Of a stretch of 64,000 nucleotides of DNA, positions 47,113-58,617 are shown piece after piece. Made by a program: the position numbers and the translations under genes. The notes below the pieces were generated by a model, which was given only the letters and a program-made list of their open reading frames with translations, was not told the origin of the DNA and did no database searches. The stretch covers positions 392,834 through 456,833 of the forward strand of contig NW_006920415.1 in assembly GCF_000344685.1 (NCBI RefSeq). The letters run 5' to 3'. How positions within the stretch are numbered: the first letter of the stretch is position 1; every line of letters starts with the position of its first letter. This DNA comes from Gloeophyllum trabeum ATCC 11539. Its lineage: Eukaryota; Basidiomycota; Agaricomycetes; Gloeophyllales; Gloeophyllaceae.

Positions 47113-47951
47113 ATGTCTCTGCCCGCGAATGGATATGACGAACATCTACTCGCCAGCGCGCCGGCCGCTACTCGGGCAGAGAAGCAGGTGAGCTATGTCC
47201 TGTTGCCCGTCAACCACGGGCGACTGAAGTAATCTGGCGTTAGGAAGGATACAACGTGGACCTGCTAGAGGAAGGTAGAGGAGACGAGAGGACGTCTTCT
47301 CTCCTTGGCCACGCTCCCACCCCCAGCTATGCCCACGACAACCGCCTCTCGCGCGACACAGAGACTGTCCAAGACTCGCCCACCTCGTCTGAGAAGCCAC
47401 CCGCCTTGTACGCCCCGCGATCCAAGCCGTGGTGGCGCACGCCCTCTGGGGTAACCGCCATGATTGTGATGGCCATGGTAGTCATTGGCGCCGTGGTAGG
47501 AGGTGCGGTTGGGGGAGTGTTGGCGGGGAGGAGCGGTTCGAATGCCCTCGCTGCGAGTGGGAGCGCTTTCACGACGACGACGGCGAACCCGGTTGCGTCG
47601 GCGCGCCAATCGGGGACGGACGCGATAACGCGGGTGTCGACTGGCGGCCCTGCTGCGTTCACTTCGCAGGGCGCCCCTGCTTCTGCTTCCTCCTGGTGGA
47701 ACACAGCGACGGCGAACACGAAATTCCAGTCGATATCGACAACGTCTACTTGGCTGGCCGTGGGCAGCACGAGCTGGCCGGAAACGGGCACGAGCTGGCC
47801 GGGAACGGGCACGGGGGCTTGGACAGGAACTGGTGGCGGAACGGGAACGGGAACGACCGCAGGGGAGGGGACGGATGGAGGCGTTCCACCTACACCCATG
47901 CCTACGCCTGCTACTACGCCGGCGCGCATTGTCGCGTTCACGTCTGTCTGA
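47113..47951 (+). CDS. cluster protein P1: type-II-like single-pass membrane protein
   Basis: First of three paralogues with one gene plan. Exon 1 (47113-47187, 25 codons) encodes YDEHLLASAPAATRAEKQ. A phase-0 intron follows, and exon 2 starts at 47244 with EGYNVDLLEEG. A soluble Pro/Ser stretch leads to WWRTPSGVTAM and one glycine-zipper TM helix (IVMAMVVIGAVVGGAVGGVL). The outer part is long and rich in Thr, Ser and Gly (TGTGTGGGTGTGTTAGEGTD). With no signal peptide and basic/aromatic residues before the helix, an N-in topology is likely. No enzyme domain. The conserved parts are the N-terminal motif, which may bind a cytosolic partner, and the helix. Function unknown. Confidence 0.7.
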
Positions 47952-48537
47952 AAGGCGTCGTGCTTCCTATTGCGTTGCTAATACCGCGATCTGCGCTCGA
48001 ACTGTAGGGAAATAGTCATAAAGCGCCGAAATCTTGATGATGCGTTTTGCCATTTTTACTTTACTTTTTACTTTCTCTGATATTGAGAGCTGTGACGAGA
48101 AGAGACAGATGCATGATGGCAGATGGGTCACTTGAGCTCGACAAACAGCACACCACCGTTTCTTGAGCTCAGATGGCCCGTCTCCCGTATGGCTTGCTCG
48201 CGTGGTGGCTGCCCTTGGCCTCGCAATGGGACAATGGACGAGCAGTTTGACTATGCGGATGACGTCGGCTCATGGTCGGTACTTTGGGCGTCTTCTGCGT
48301 GCGGTGGAAGTGTCCTGGACTGCACCTTGAGTTCCAGCTGAATTTCGGAAACATGTGCGTCCACAACGCCTCGGGAAATCCCGACCCTTTTCATATACGG
48401 AAGCGCTCAAAGTACTAGTGCAGCCACTTCGTCCTGTATGTAGCAGACTGAGATAGCGGCGGGGAAGGATTCGTCTGCGTTCTTGCCGTCGACCGCCATC
48501 CTTGCTGTCGTCTTACCATCCGCTTGCGCTGTTCAAC

Positions 48538-49122
48538 ATGGCTGCCCCTGTAGAGTGCGTTGTATGTCTGGATAAATGCGTGAGACTCACGTCGTGGTTA
48601 ATTAATATTATAGCGACCTCAACAAGGCTTATATCCAAGCTCAAGCCAAACCGAGACCAATAAAGCCCAAGCCGGGCCAGCATCTCGACGTCTTTCCCGC
48701 CCGCCTTCCCCGCCGTTGCGAACCTCCTCTCATTTGCTGCGTGGTGGAGAACCTGCGGCCGCCAATGTACCTCCTCGGTTGGCACTTTACCCTGGAGGAA
48801 TTTGTGGCCCGCTTCGGCAAAGGCAACCCTGTGCATGTGTTCAGGGACCGCATCCAAGAACCCTTCTACGCGAAGCACAAGGGAATGAATGTGTGAGTAT
48901 ATATTGTGTTACAGTAAGCTTCGCTGACGGCTCGCAGGCCCGGTCCCTCGCTGGACACCACCTCACGGAGCTACATAGTATTCGTGGGTCGAACTCAGCA
49001 CCGGGCGCACTTGAACTTGCCCCTGAGGACAAGTCGGTTGAAGGTACCAAGGCCTTGCTCGGAGAGACTTCCGACCCTGAGGGGATTCGTATCCCTTTGG
49101 CTACCTGCTTATCAGCTGTTTA
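48538..49122 (+). CDS. small unknown protein gene between P1 and P2
   Basis: The ATG at 48538 (MAAPV) reads into a GTGCGT donor and splices at a TATAG acceptor near 48613 into DLNKAYIQAQAKPRPIKPKP. PRRCEPPLICCVVENLRPP follows, then MYLLGWHFTLEEFVARFGKG and the block IQEPFYAKHKGMNV. The frame can end there with a TGA, or splice at GTGAGT into a third exon whose end I place tentatively near 49122. The middle block has strong coding character, although a simple start-to-stop search of any one frame would miss it. No family was recognised. The basic/Pro-rich start and the compact hydrophobic core suggest a small folded domain. Confidence 0.5.
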
Positions 49123-49665
49123 GAAAACAAGTGGTCGTCTTTTGTGCGTATTTCTTCCTACCAACGAGGTACATCATAAATGGGCATTCTTGTAGTGTGC
49201 TGCGAGTTCCGAGGCTGAGAGACCGAATGCGCGTCTCAGCGATGAGGGTCAGAACTCCGGTATATAAGATGCAGTCAGCCGCCATTTACACCCAGGGTTC
49301 CCGAGACTCGAGCATTCTGACCTTTACACTTCTCTGCATCCTGTGGCAGCCACCTTATACCCTGCTATCCCTCCCTGTCAGGTCGGCATGCATGGGGCCT
49401 ATCAGTCGAGATGAGACTCAATCTTATGCACTAAACAAAGCTCCTCGATGCTGCGGCCCAGACATACACTCAGTCCAAGCCACAGTCGTGAGAAACTGTC
49501 CCAAAGTGGAATAGGGCGGGGCACCATCAGCAGCGCCTCTTTGGATCCGTCAATGCATGGGCGCTCGGGGCGGTGTTCACTCCCAGCTCTGCGGCATACC
49601 GCCTCCACGACGCCAACGCGTTCGTCGTCTTTCTTGACACCAACAGCGACGACGGTCTGCGCCCG

Positions 49666-50371
49666 ATGACACAGACCGACCCAGCGAGCGGCTACGACCG
49701 CGGGCTCTTGGCTAGCGCGCCGGTCGCCACCCGCGCTGCAAAGCAGGTGTGTAAATAGCCGTTCATCTGATTGTGGATGCAGACTGATGGCTTGGACTTA
49801 CATGTAGGGCGGCTACGACGTTGACCTGCTAGACAAAGACCCCTATACCGGCAGACCCTCGGCGTCCTCCAGCAGGCACACGCTCCCGCGCTCTCCTGTC
49901 CAGGCAGAACAGGGTCTTCCGCCGCAGGAAGACCCGCTCTATGCCTTTGCCTCGCCGAACAACGCGCGAAGGAAATCGTTCTGGCGGACGCGCAACGGGA
50001 TCATCACTATCTCCGTTGCGGTCGGCATCTTCATCCTCGGAGCGGTCCTCGGAGGTGCTATAGGCGGAACAGCGAGGAGGAGGCACCAGCACTCAGACTA
50101 CAACACGTCCCCGGGCGCCTCGGCGCCCGCGGGGTCCGACGGCTCCTCCACCGCCGCGTTACCCTCGTCGACGATGTCGGCGCCCGAGAGTGGTGGCGAT
50201 TCCACCAGCATGACCGCGCCTCAGGGTACCGGCGGTGTGTCGTTACCGGTCGGGACGAGTACTTCTGTCGCCGGAGGGATCGCGACAGACCTCGTCTTCA
50301 CCGCCATGCCTGTACCTACGTCTGTCTCCGATTCGGGCGTGCAAGCCTACGCGGCTGACTCGGGGTCATGA
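49666..50371 (+). CDS. cluster protein P2: type-II-like single-pass membrane protein
   Basis: Second paralogue of P1. Exon 1 (49666-49746, 27 codons) encodes GYDRGLLASAPVATRAAKQ. A phase-0 intron precedes exon 2, which begins at 49808 with GGYDVDLLDKDPYTG. After a Pro/Ser linker come SFWRTRNG and the TM helix IITISVAVGIFILGAVLGGA with IGGTARRR. The tail is Ser/Thr/Pro-rich and shorter than in P1, ending AYAADSGS. Agreement with P1 and P3 is best in the first 35 residues and around the helix, and weak in the tail. That pattern suggests a constrained cytosolic motif and a free outer stalk. Confidence 0.7.
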
Positions 50372-50662
50372 GTTATTATGGACGAGATACCCTGTGTTTA
50401 TGGCGTCTATTACACGGTCATTGCTCTAGCGACATCGCGTTCGGTAATCTTTACTGGATTCTTACGGCTGTATTTACGTTCAGGAGGGCGGATGTCATGG
50501 GAAGAATGGGCCTTCCAGCGGCGGACAAGTTCGCACGACGATTTTATATGTACTAGCCATTCAACCCGAGACGGACTAACCATTCACTATCACGCGCTGA
50601 CATTGTCCAAGCAAGAACCAAAGTTCGTGCTCCTCACACCCAGAACCCAATGCTAATCAGCC

Positions 50663-52169
50663 CTAAACTATAGGCAAGCCCCCATACCGCCCACCCAACA
50701 CCGTATTCCCGGGCGACAGTGCGTTTGGCGTCTGGGGGTACGTCACATGCATACTTGCATGATGCGCATCCGGCGTTGCAAGGGACAACGGATTGTACTG
50801 GTATCCGCCAAACGGCATCTGCCGCCCCTCACTTGTCAGGGTCGTCGGCGAGAGCATGCTCGACGGCGCGGGGCTCGTCGCGCCGTATCGCGTGGAGGAG
50901 TCAGAGGCCTTGAGGCTCTCGGCTGCCAGTGGGTACGTCGTGGGGTCTGACGGATCCTAAAGTGGCGATGTCAGTGAGGGCGCGTGGAAGCAAGGATAGC
51001 AAGGCGTACGTATAGTTTTTGTGCCGGGAACGCCGGGGTTGGACCAAGTGTAGGCCCGGGGGAGAGCTCTCTCACCGCTGGATCCGGATTCCCTTCAGGA
51101 TGACCCAGCTTTAGTGGCTGAAGCACTCGCATTGCCATTGCAAGCTCACCTGATGGGCGGTTCGCCCGCCTTCGGCGCATGATAGCAAAGCCAGCAATCG
51201 CCAGACCGGCGAGGCCGGCGAATACCACTCCGCCTACGACGCCCCCAGCTATGGCTGCGGTGTGGACGTGCTTCGTCGCAGCAGTGGTGCTGGAAGCTGT
51301 TGCGCTGCTCGTGGCGGTTGTGGAGGTAGAGCTTGGGGATGTGGCGTCGGATGGGGCGGTCATCTCGGGGAACTCTGGTTTGGGCGGCGAGATGATTGGA
51401 TCCTTTCAGTCTTGATATATAGAATGAAGTGCGCTGAGGCTCACCTCCCAGGAGATGCGGGATGGACGCGTTATAGGTGCTGTTAGCTGTCTTGTCGGGA
51501 CTCAGTACCTTATATTGCCGGGTTCGTCGACAGCGGCTTACATTGCCGGTGTAATTGTAGTACGCCCAGTAGGGCAAAGCTATCCCAGGTGGTATGGTCC
51601 ATGGAAAGCTGCGAAGACATGATGATTACACTCAGCACTCACATGTAACAGTACGAGAACAGACCCATTGGCAGAGTTCAGGCCAGCATCGGTACACCTT
51701 CCTTGCCAATCTGGCCAACTTCCAACAGAGTCGTCAGCTCTCGTTATCGACCACTGGCAAAGCACGCGAGCATGTACTTGTTCCAACCAGCGCCTTGGCA
51801 TGCGGCACATGCGCTCAAGAGGTTGTAAGCCACGGTGTTGCAGCTGCTAGGACCAGTGGGGATGTAGGCGTAGGAACTATTTATCGCGGGCAAGAATTCC
51901 ATATCTACAAAGCAATATATTAATTGGTCGAAGATGTTGTCCGTCACCGCGGGCGTATACGCACAGCTCGTTAGGTTCGATATAATGTATGCGAGGTAGC
52001 ATGGCGACTCTCCGAGGGAATTGGTCACCTACGAGACATTGAATCAGCGGAGCCACAGTAAAGAGTGGTCACGTACCGTAGCATTAGCTATAGTGCAAGT
52101 TGCATTGGCAGCACTGGTATTCCCGGTGAGCAGCGCGAGTGTTCCCAGCGTTACTACGACTTTGCGCAT
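50663..52169 (-). CDS. cluster protein M1: Cys-rich type-I membrane protein
   Basis: A secreted/type-I membrane protein. A signal peptide (MRKVVVTLGTLALLTGNTSA) is followed by an ectodomain with spaced cysteines: SPCYLAYIISNLTSCAYTP, SSCNTVAYNLLSACAACQGA and WPDWQGRCTDAGLNSANG. The ectodomain ends FPWTIPPGIALPYWAYYNYT and NSTYNASIPHLLG. A Ser/Thr stalk leads to one TM helix (TAAIAGGVVGGVVFAGLAGL) with a basic stop (MRRRRANR). The cytosolic tail ends with DPSDPTTYPLAAESLKASDS and a Pro/Ser-rich stretch at 50663. Six or more small introns are used. N-glycosylation sites are frequent. M2 is a clear paralogue next door. I know this architecture from basidiomycete genomes only as uncharacterised proteins; function unknown. 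Confidence 0.75.
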
Positions 52170-52838
52170 GACTGCAAAGTGGTGGTCCTTGTAGAAGGGG
52201 GAACGCGTGTTATAGCCCGAGGATCCGCAAAAGTAGACCGAGGCATCCACATGTTCCTTTATGTGGCCGTCAGATTCAACTATACCGAGGCCACCGAAGC
52301 AGGCGGGAATAAACGCTGTGCGAGCCTATATTGCGTCCAGCACACCCGAGTTACTGCCACAGGTCGATCGGCGAAGTGGGCATGTCGGGCATAAAGACGC
52401 GTGAAGGAGCGGAGGGAACGGTTGATTCGGAGCGATGCTGGTAATTGATGGGTTAGATTCACGCGCACAGGATGCGTCCACACCAGAAGTCGTCAATCCA
52501 GTACCCTGGTAGTAACTAGATGACAGGTGAGTACGGGATATACGACACTTACATCCAAATCTCACATGCAGACGTCTCATTTACAGCTCAGGAAGAGCGG
52601 AACTCAAAGAGAATTCGGTGTAACGTGATAAGGACATGCTTACAAGTACAGGGACCCACAACATACGGCATCCCCGAAGTATTCATTTATATACCGACCT
52701 TGCAATTTCCCTGAACTCGCTTTTGGCACAAGGGCTCCAGGCAGGCGCATAATCCTCAGGAGGCTCTGGGGTGTCAACAAATATCATTCCAAGAACGCTG
52801 AATGCACGTTCCAAGTCAACCATAAATAGCACGCAAAC

Positions 52839-54263
52839 CTATTGGGCCTCAGGAAGCCCAGGATAGTGTTCTCCTGGACGTTGCGTTCCCGTGGGGCTCA
52901 CGGGCAACAGCGAGCTGGTAATGGTAGGAGTATACTCGGGAGGGTCACCGCGGTCCCGCATAGTTGGCGACAAAGGCGACTGTAATATCGCCGGCAATGG
53001 CGTCTCCATTGCTCTACCGGTTGGACTCGTCACAGTAGGAGCATGCTCCAGCGTTGGGAATGTAGATGGGTCCGAGGGATCCTACCCAGAAGCGGTGAAT
53101 AGTGGGTTCGATAGGGCAGTCGAAGAAAATGTGGGCATACATATAACTTTTGCGGCGCGAACGGTAGTCCCACCGAGGCAGACTGCATACCGGGGAGAAC
53201 ATAATCCAAATGCGCCGCTACTCGAGCCGTCAGAACCCTCTTGATACTGAAGTAATCTACGACTACGCACCCATGTCCCTCCGGTGTACTCGTCTCCGGT
53301 ACGCGAGGACCCCACCGATGGCTAGGGCAGACAGCACTATGAAGAACACCCCTCCAATTACGGACCCGGCGATAACTCCGGCCTCGTTCCATTTTGCCGC
53401 TGCCTGAGAGACAGAGTTGGACGTGGCTGAAGTGCTCGTGCTCATCGACGAGTCAGGTGATGTGGTTTGCGATGCCGCGGTGCCAGTCACCTCGGGTTGT
53501 TCTTGCATGTCCGATATAAATTTTTACTATGTGGCGGAAAGAGACGTGGAGGCCACACACCTCCTAGGTTATGAGGGATTGACGGGCTCCACCTCGTGTC
53601 ATTTGCCTACGAGGCTTATTAAAGCTGATCAGCAGAAGAAAGGAGCTTGCTGACGTTACTGCTGTAATTATAATAAGCCCAGTGTGGAACAGCGACACCC
53701 GATGGCAAGGCGTAAGGGAAACTAGGGATCGAAATCAGGCACAAGATCACGCCCGGTTATCGAGAGACGGACCCTTCCTGTGTTGTGATGCCATGGTCAC
53801 TGCATTCTTGCTGCCAATCTGTCCAGCTATTTGGGGCGGTCAGCTCGCTCTTTTAGGGCCGGACCACAGGCATACTTTAGCCATGTCGCACCCTGGCAGT
53901 ACGCACAAGCGCTGAACATGTTGTAGCTGACGCTGTTGCACATACATGTAGCACCTGGTTCGTAGAAGTTCCCAGGGAGCAATGCCTGCTCCGTGTGGGG
54001 TTCTAACACATCTGTCACTCGAGGTAACGGAGAGTTAGCAGAATGAAGTACCTTCACAAACGCTGTTTAGATAAGCTCCTATTAAGCAGGTCGACTGGCC
54101 CATGGAATTGTTGTTCTGGTTGGAGGATACATTAAAGGGGGGAAAGGTAATAGTTCAACGACGCACAAAAAATGCAGATACAGTACATTTGGCGTCGGTC
54201 ATCTGCCCAGCAACACGTCTCCCTAGGAGCACAAGGCAGAACAAGAGATAAGTAGACACCATG
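52839..54263 (-). CDS. cluster protein M2: Cys-rich type-I membrane protein
   Basis: Tandem paralogue of M1 on the same strand with the same exon plan. The signal peptide is MVSTYLLFCLVLLGRRVAGQ (54263). Ectodomain blocks match M1 one by one: SMGQSTCLIGAYLNSVCE, ATCMCNSVSYNMFSACAYCQ, WTDWQQECSDHGITTQ, FPYALPSGVAVPHWAYYNYS and SPSIPHNLGG. The TM helix is GVIAGSVIGGVFFIVLSALA, followed by YRRRVHRRD. The last exon starts DPSDPSTFPTLEHAP, the counterpart of DPSDPTTYPLAAES in M1, and stops at 52839. The conserved spacing of cysteines shows the ectodomain is under constraint. The ectodomain ligand and the function are unknown. Confidence 0.72.
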
Positions 54264-55397
54264 TCGAAGGGTGGCAAGAACGCGCGCGAAGGTCGCGCGT
54301 GCGTCTCAGCATGGGACTTTATCACGTCGACGACCGAGTCGACCGAGCATCCGGGGCGAATGGGAGAGCTATGAGCGGACACCGGGCGTACTTCCGAACG
54401 TAAAGGCCGTGATGTTTGGCGCCTATCGCGACTCGGGTCTCACGGCGAAGGGTTCGTGCAACCTGGCTCATAGCCCCCTGAAGATGTGGAACCCGGACCA
54501 CCGCGCCTTCAGACAAAGTTCAAGTGTTCACTTTACAAGTTGATATGCATCTCAGTAACTCGCAGGTCCAGGATTCGCTATGAATTGCCATTGATCGCCG
54601 GTATAACCAAGGAGGACATATCTGACATCGTATCGTTCACGCCTGAGACACGGTAGACTTCGAATGAAACAAACGGGTCCACGTAGTCAGCATACTTCAC
54701 GAGAGTTTCACTCAACACATAAAGAGATGCGGTCGGTTAGTCGACGAATACCCAATAGTCCCAGTTTTGTTCTATAGCCAGCTGGAAAGAACGAAATCTC
54801 CAAAAGGGGTAAAGGGTGTATGTAGTCTCTTCAGCTCCGTCGAAGTGTTCAAGTCTTCGAGACGGTCGTTCGAAATCGTCCTCAAAACGCGAGCAAATAG
54901 AGCTTTCGTTTGCAGGTTTGGTCGCAAAAGACAGGCAGCAACACATAGCCAAGATAACATTGGGCTTCTGGGAAACATCGCAGTGCACTTTGGGACTGAA
55001 TTGAAGCGACCAAGGTGTGTTCGGAAATCCCCGGCATCCTTCGGAGCTGACGGGACTTCGCTTGATTGGTTCCATCTTGCAGCAAGCAATACCAGGCAGT
55101 CCGTAGCGGCAAAGAACAGGGTGATGAGCACAAACGATGCGGACATTCAAGTCGAGAGGGTGCACCCGTAGACGCAGGATATATTCTGCCCCACTCTGCG
55201 GGTAGGAGTGCACAAGCTAGGGTCCCCGTAGCATGACTATAATTACAAAGTTCACTTATATGATGATCATAGCGGCGTTTCATCAGATATCCGTCAAGCA
55301 GAGCCGCTTGAGCTGCATTCACGATGATGATTCCCCTCCCTTAAGCCTCACCCACTCACTCAGACATAAGCGCTTTCAGTTTCCTTCTCTTCCCTGT
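54264..55397. other. spacer in the membrane-protein cluster, one doubtful frame
   Basis: A divergent promoter region for M2 and P3. A minus-strand frame from an ATG at 55146 to 54772 (124 aa) begins with a hydrophobic MSASFVLITLFFAATDCLVL and could encode a small membrane or secreted protein. It shows no similarity to M1 or M2 and may be chance. Confidence 0.3.
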
Positions 55398-56181
55398 ATG
55401 TCGCACAGCGCGGAAGGCCCGCTTCGCGGGGAGTATGATCAGAGCCTGCTCACAGAGGCGCCTGTCACAACACGGGCTCAGAGACAGGTACGCCACTTGT
55501 CATATTCCAAACCTCATCAATAATTGGGGTGAACAGGAAGGCTACGACGTAGACTTGGCCAGGCCTATGACAGCATCCTCCACCGGGCCTTTGACTGCCT
55601 CTGGTCTACACGCGCAACGTATTCTTCCTACCTCCGTAGTTCCCTACGAGAAGCCATACTATCTACCAGACACACCGCCGCCAAACCCCTCCCAAACTAG
55701 ACCCTTCTTCTGGAGGAGCGCCGTGGGAAGACTGATGATCTCCCTCGGTTTCATCCTTATTGTGGGGGGAATCGTAGGAGGCGCAGTAGGAGGGACGGTT
55801 GGGAGACGGAAGTCGTCGGACCACGTTGCCGCAGCGGTCAACGCATCATCCACCGGTAGTATGTCTCCTGCTGTTGCGAGCAGTACTAGCCTGCCGGATG
55901 GCGCAACGGCGGGGATTGGGAGCGGCCGTAACATTTCGGAAAGTGGCACTTCAATTTCATCCACCGTAACTGAGCCTGTCGTGGGGGCGTCGTCATCTAC
56001 AACAACCGGATATGTCGGCGGCTCGCCGTTAACCAGCGGAACGAGCGGTAATGGAGTACCGCCTTCCGGCTTGGGTCCACCGCATGGACCATCCCCAAGC
56101 TGCTATCTGTTCAACCCCACCTGTTACGTTGCTACGTCTCCGACGACGAGCCCCACTTCATACCCCGGGCCCCAGAGCTGA
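55398..56181 (+). CDS. cluster protein P3: type-II-like single-pass membrane protein
   Basis: Third paralogue of the P family. Exon 1 (55398-55487, 30 codons) ends EYDQSLLTEAPVTTRAQRQ. A 49-bp phase-0 intron follows, and exon 2 starts at 55537 with EGYDVDLARPMTAS. A Pro-rich cytosolic linker (PYYLPDTPPPNPSQTRPFFW) leads to LMISLGFILIVGGIVGGAVG and GTVGRRKSSD. A Ser/Thr tail ends with SCYLFNPTCYVATSPTTSP, where two cysteines may form a disulfide; P1 and P2 lack it. It is separated from P2 by the M1-M2 pair, so the two families are interleaved. Confidence 0.7.
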
Positions 56182-56811
56182 AGTGAACAGGATTACGAAG
56201 TTATACTCGCTGTCTCAATACGACCAGGAGGGCTCGTCGAAATCGTAATAGGTCCGCTAATGCACTGAATAGGTTGTTGTATTCCTTCCGCAGGTATCGT
56301 TTTCGTTGGACCAATTGGCATACATCTCGTACTTACAATATACTATATATACGCTTTCGCCATTCCTGTTCTTCATCGTACCCAAGCCATGCGGCTCCTT
56401 CTTGAGTTCGCGCACAACTGATGCTCTCCCGGCTGAATGACAACGTCCTGCCGCGGCCCGGGAGGCTAATGGGTAGAAAGCGCTCCCTGCCTTGTATGAT
56501 CTCATTCCCAGTAATGGTTCGCAAGGGTCAATGCCATTAGATTGTTTGTCAGGGTGTGCACGTGGCAGCAAAGTTCCACATATACTGAGAGGTCTTTAAC
56601 CTTCGATACTGACGCCTTCAGATAGATCGTACCTGTGCATGTCGAAGAATGCAGTAACTCATGGCTGTACTCATTTATTCGTTAGGTCCCAGATTTTTCA
56701 TCCATATGAGAACGTTCCTTTTGGCACTCAGACGCACGTTTGAACAACGCTGACAGTGACACCCAAGGGATATATATGAGGCGAATTAGTGAGTATATGT
56801 AGTAGCAACAA

Positions 56812-57116
56812 GTGAACCCAGACCTTAGCGCCTCTCTGTTGAGGCGGAGTCTCTCAGCCAACCACAACGACGCTACCGCATCGGTCGCAACGGACGACGT
56901 GATTGAGCAGTCAGCCAATGCACTCCATCCATATCAGCTGTTCGCCGAGGCCCAGACAATATCCGACCACTCAGAAGCTTCGCGGGGCAGAAACTAAGGC
57001 CCAAGCGGGACCAACCGAAGTTATATGTCAACTGGGCGAATATCGATGGTCTACTTTCGCCTCATCCTCCACCGACCTCAGCGCCATCTTATAAGTGTCC
57101 TACCCCTACAGCATAA
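56812..57116 (+). CDS. unrecognised coding fragment
   Basis: Two protein-like stretches lie in different frames: NPDLSASLLRRSLSANHNDA (56812-56990), then KLRPKRDQPKLYVNWANID, which ends with a Pro-rich tail at a TAA (57116). A possible acceptor (GGGGCAG) lies between them, but no donor was found. Either a small two-exon gene with unclear borders or a relic. Confidence 0.25.
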
Positions 57117-57139
57117 TCAGAGAGACAGCAAGGAAGGGT

Positions 57140-58286
57140 ATACTTAATGATCTTTGTTTCGCATCCTGATGTTCGTGCCATTGTGGCAGGCACGTGCTCG
57201 TGCCACACGAACCCGCGCCACAAGAAGAAAGGGCCCACCTCGCCACAGTCGCAGGTCTACATAAACCGCTACCATCTCTTCCCAAACATTTCTTCTCGAA
57301 ACCTCCGGGAGTGCGTGAACTCATTTACACTGGTCTATCGAGCTCTTTCCGATATACGAACTTCGGTGGTCCTGTACGCCTCACGCAACATGTTGGACTC
57401 CCTCTCACCAGTGACATACTTCGAAGACAACCGGTATCACTATGCCACCTCGTACGCTATAGCTGTGAGTTGTCGCCTTGATTCTAACTTGCCGTGGCTT
57501 CAACTTATCCACGACTGTGAAGGTTAAGGCAGCTGCAACGGCGGCGCCTACGTTCTGTATGGCTTACAAAACAGCCGGCTACATCCAAGACCTGGAGGAA
57601 GAGTACAGAGGGAAGGATGTCGCGAATGTAAGCAATATGCTTGGAGAGTGGGATACGGGCTCACAAGAGTGCAGTATGCTGATACCGAAGGCTGCCATGG
57701 AGCTATGCTAGGGTGCCACGAAGTGGCGCCATACGACGACTGGGAGGAATTGTTCGGAGCGTACTACGCAACCAGCAGTTCCGAAGATGAAGATGAAGCG
57801 TGGGATGCCTCTTCATATTCTTCGGGCTGCGACCCCATCGACGGAGATTTGATCGTACTCCATGCCTCCGACTCTTGTTCGGTGCCACACATAATCCTCA
57901 CACCCGCGCCGCCACAAGACCCCTTCGTTGGATACGCAAACTATGTCAACGCGAGGATGCCTCAGGATCCTTCGTACTTGACGACTCCTGAAATCAGGTG
58001 CACGTACTCTCGGCTTGATGAAGACGATGTCGACTGCGGCGAGCTCTTGGAAGAAAGCGAGGATGACGAGTCGGCAGATGAAGATTGCTCGGGATGGGAA
58101 GAAGAGAGCACGCCCAGGAATTGCGTATCCAGGTCAAGAGTTGACGGTGTCAAGGGCCTCCCTGATTGGGACATCGGTCTTGTCACTGTCAGCGTCGCGC
58201 CGGTGGATTTTGAAGACGAAGCAGGACTTCCGTCAGGCTCCGCGGGCACGCACACGCATGCACGATGGATAGCATCGACCTACTAG
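57140..58286 (+). CDS. hypothetical protein with acidic C-terminus
   Basis: A multi-exon gene I cannot name. The first solid stretch (about 57190-57470) reads VPHEPAPQEERAHLATVAGL, GVRELIYTGLSSSFRYTNFG, then GLPLTSDILRRQPVSLCHLV. After an intron near 57470-57525 comes AAATAAPTFCMAYKTAGYIQ and DLEEEYRGKDVAN. A 47-bp intron (GTAAGC near 57630) leads to ADTEGCHGAMLGCHEVAPYD and a long last exon. The C-terminal half is strongly acidic (DEDDVDCGELLEESEDDESA) and ends ARWIASTY at 58286. The start codon is not settled; one at about 57147 (MIFVSHPDV) is possible. No catalytic motif was seen. Confidence 0.5.
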
Positions 58287-58617
58287 ACGCCATAGATAAC
58301 AGGTTCGGTGGTCGATGTACCTGTATAATATGTATCAGAACTATCATTCGTGGGTTTAATAGGGTCTCACAAATAGAGTGATGGTATTACCATCGACCTC
58401 TGATAATGAATGGTTGTGTATATGTCCGTTTATTCAACGGTCGAGCAGGTGGAGGGTTGGGATACAGGTTCAGGTACTCAGTAGCTTCCATTTGTCATGT
58501 TACCTCTCATCGAAGACAACCTCTGAGCATCTTACGCACTTGTCTAGCCACGTCGTTCGTCGTCCCCAGGAAAGCCACGAGTCCGGTACGTGCGACAGCC
58601 GACATGCTCCTGACACC

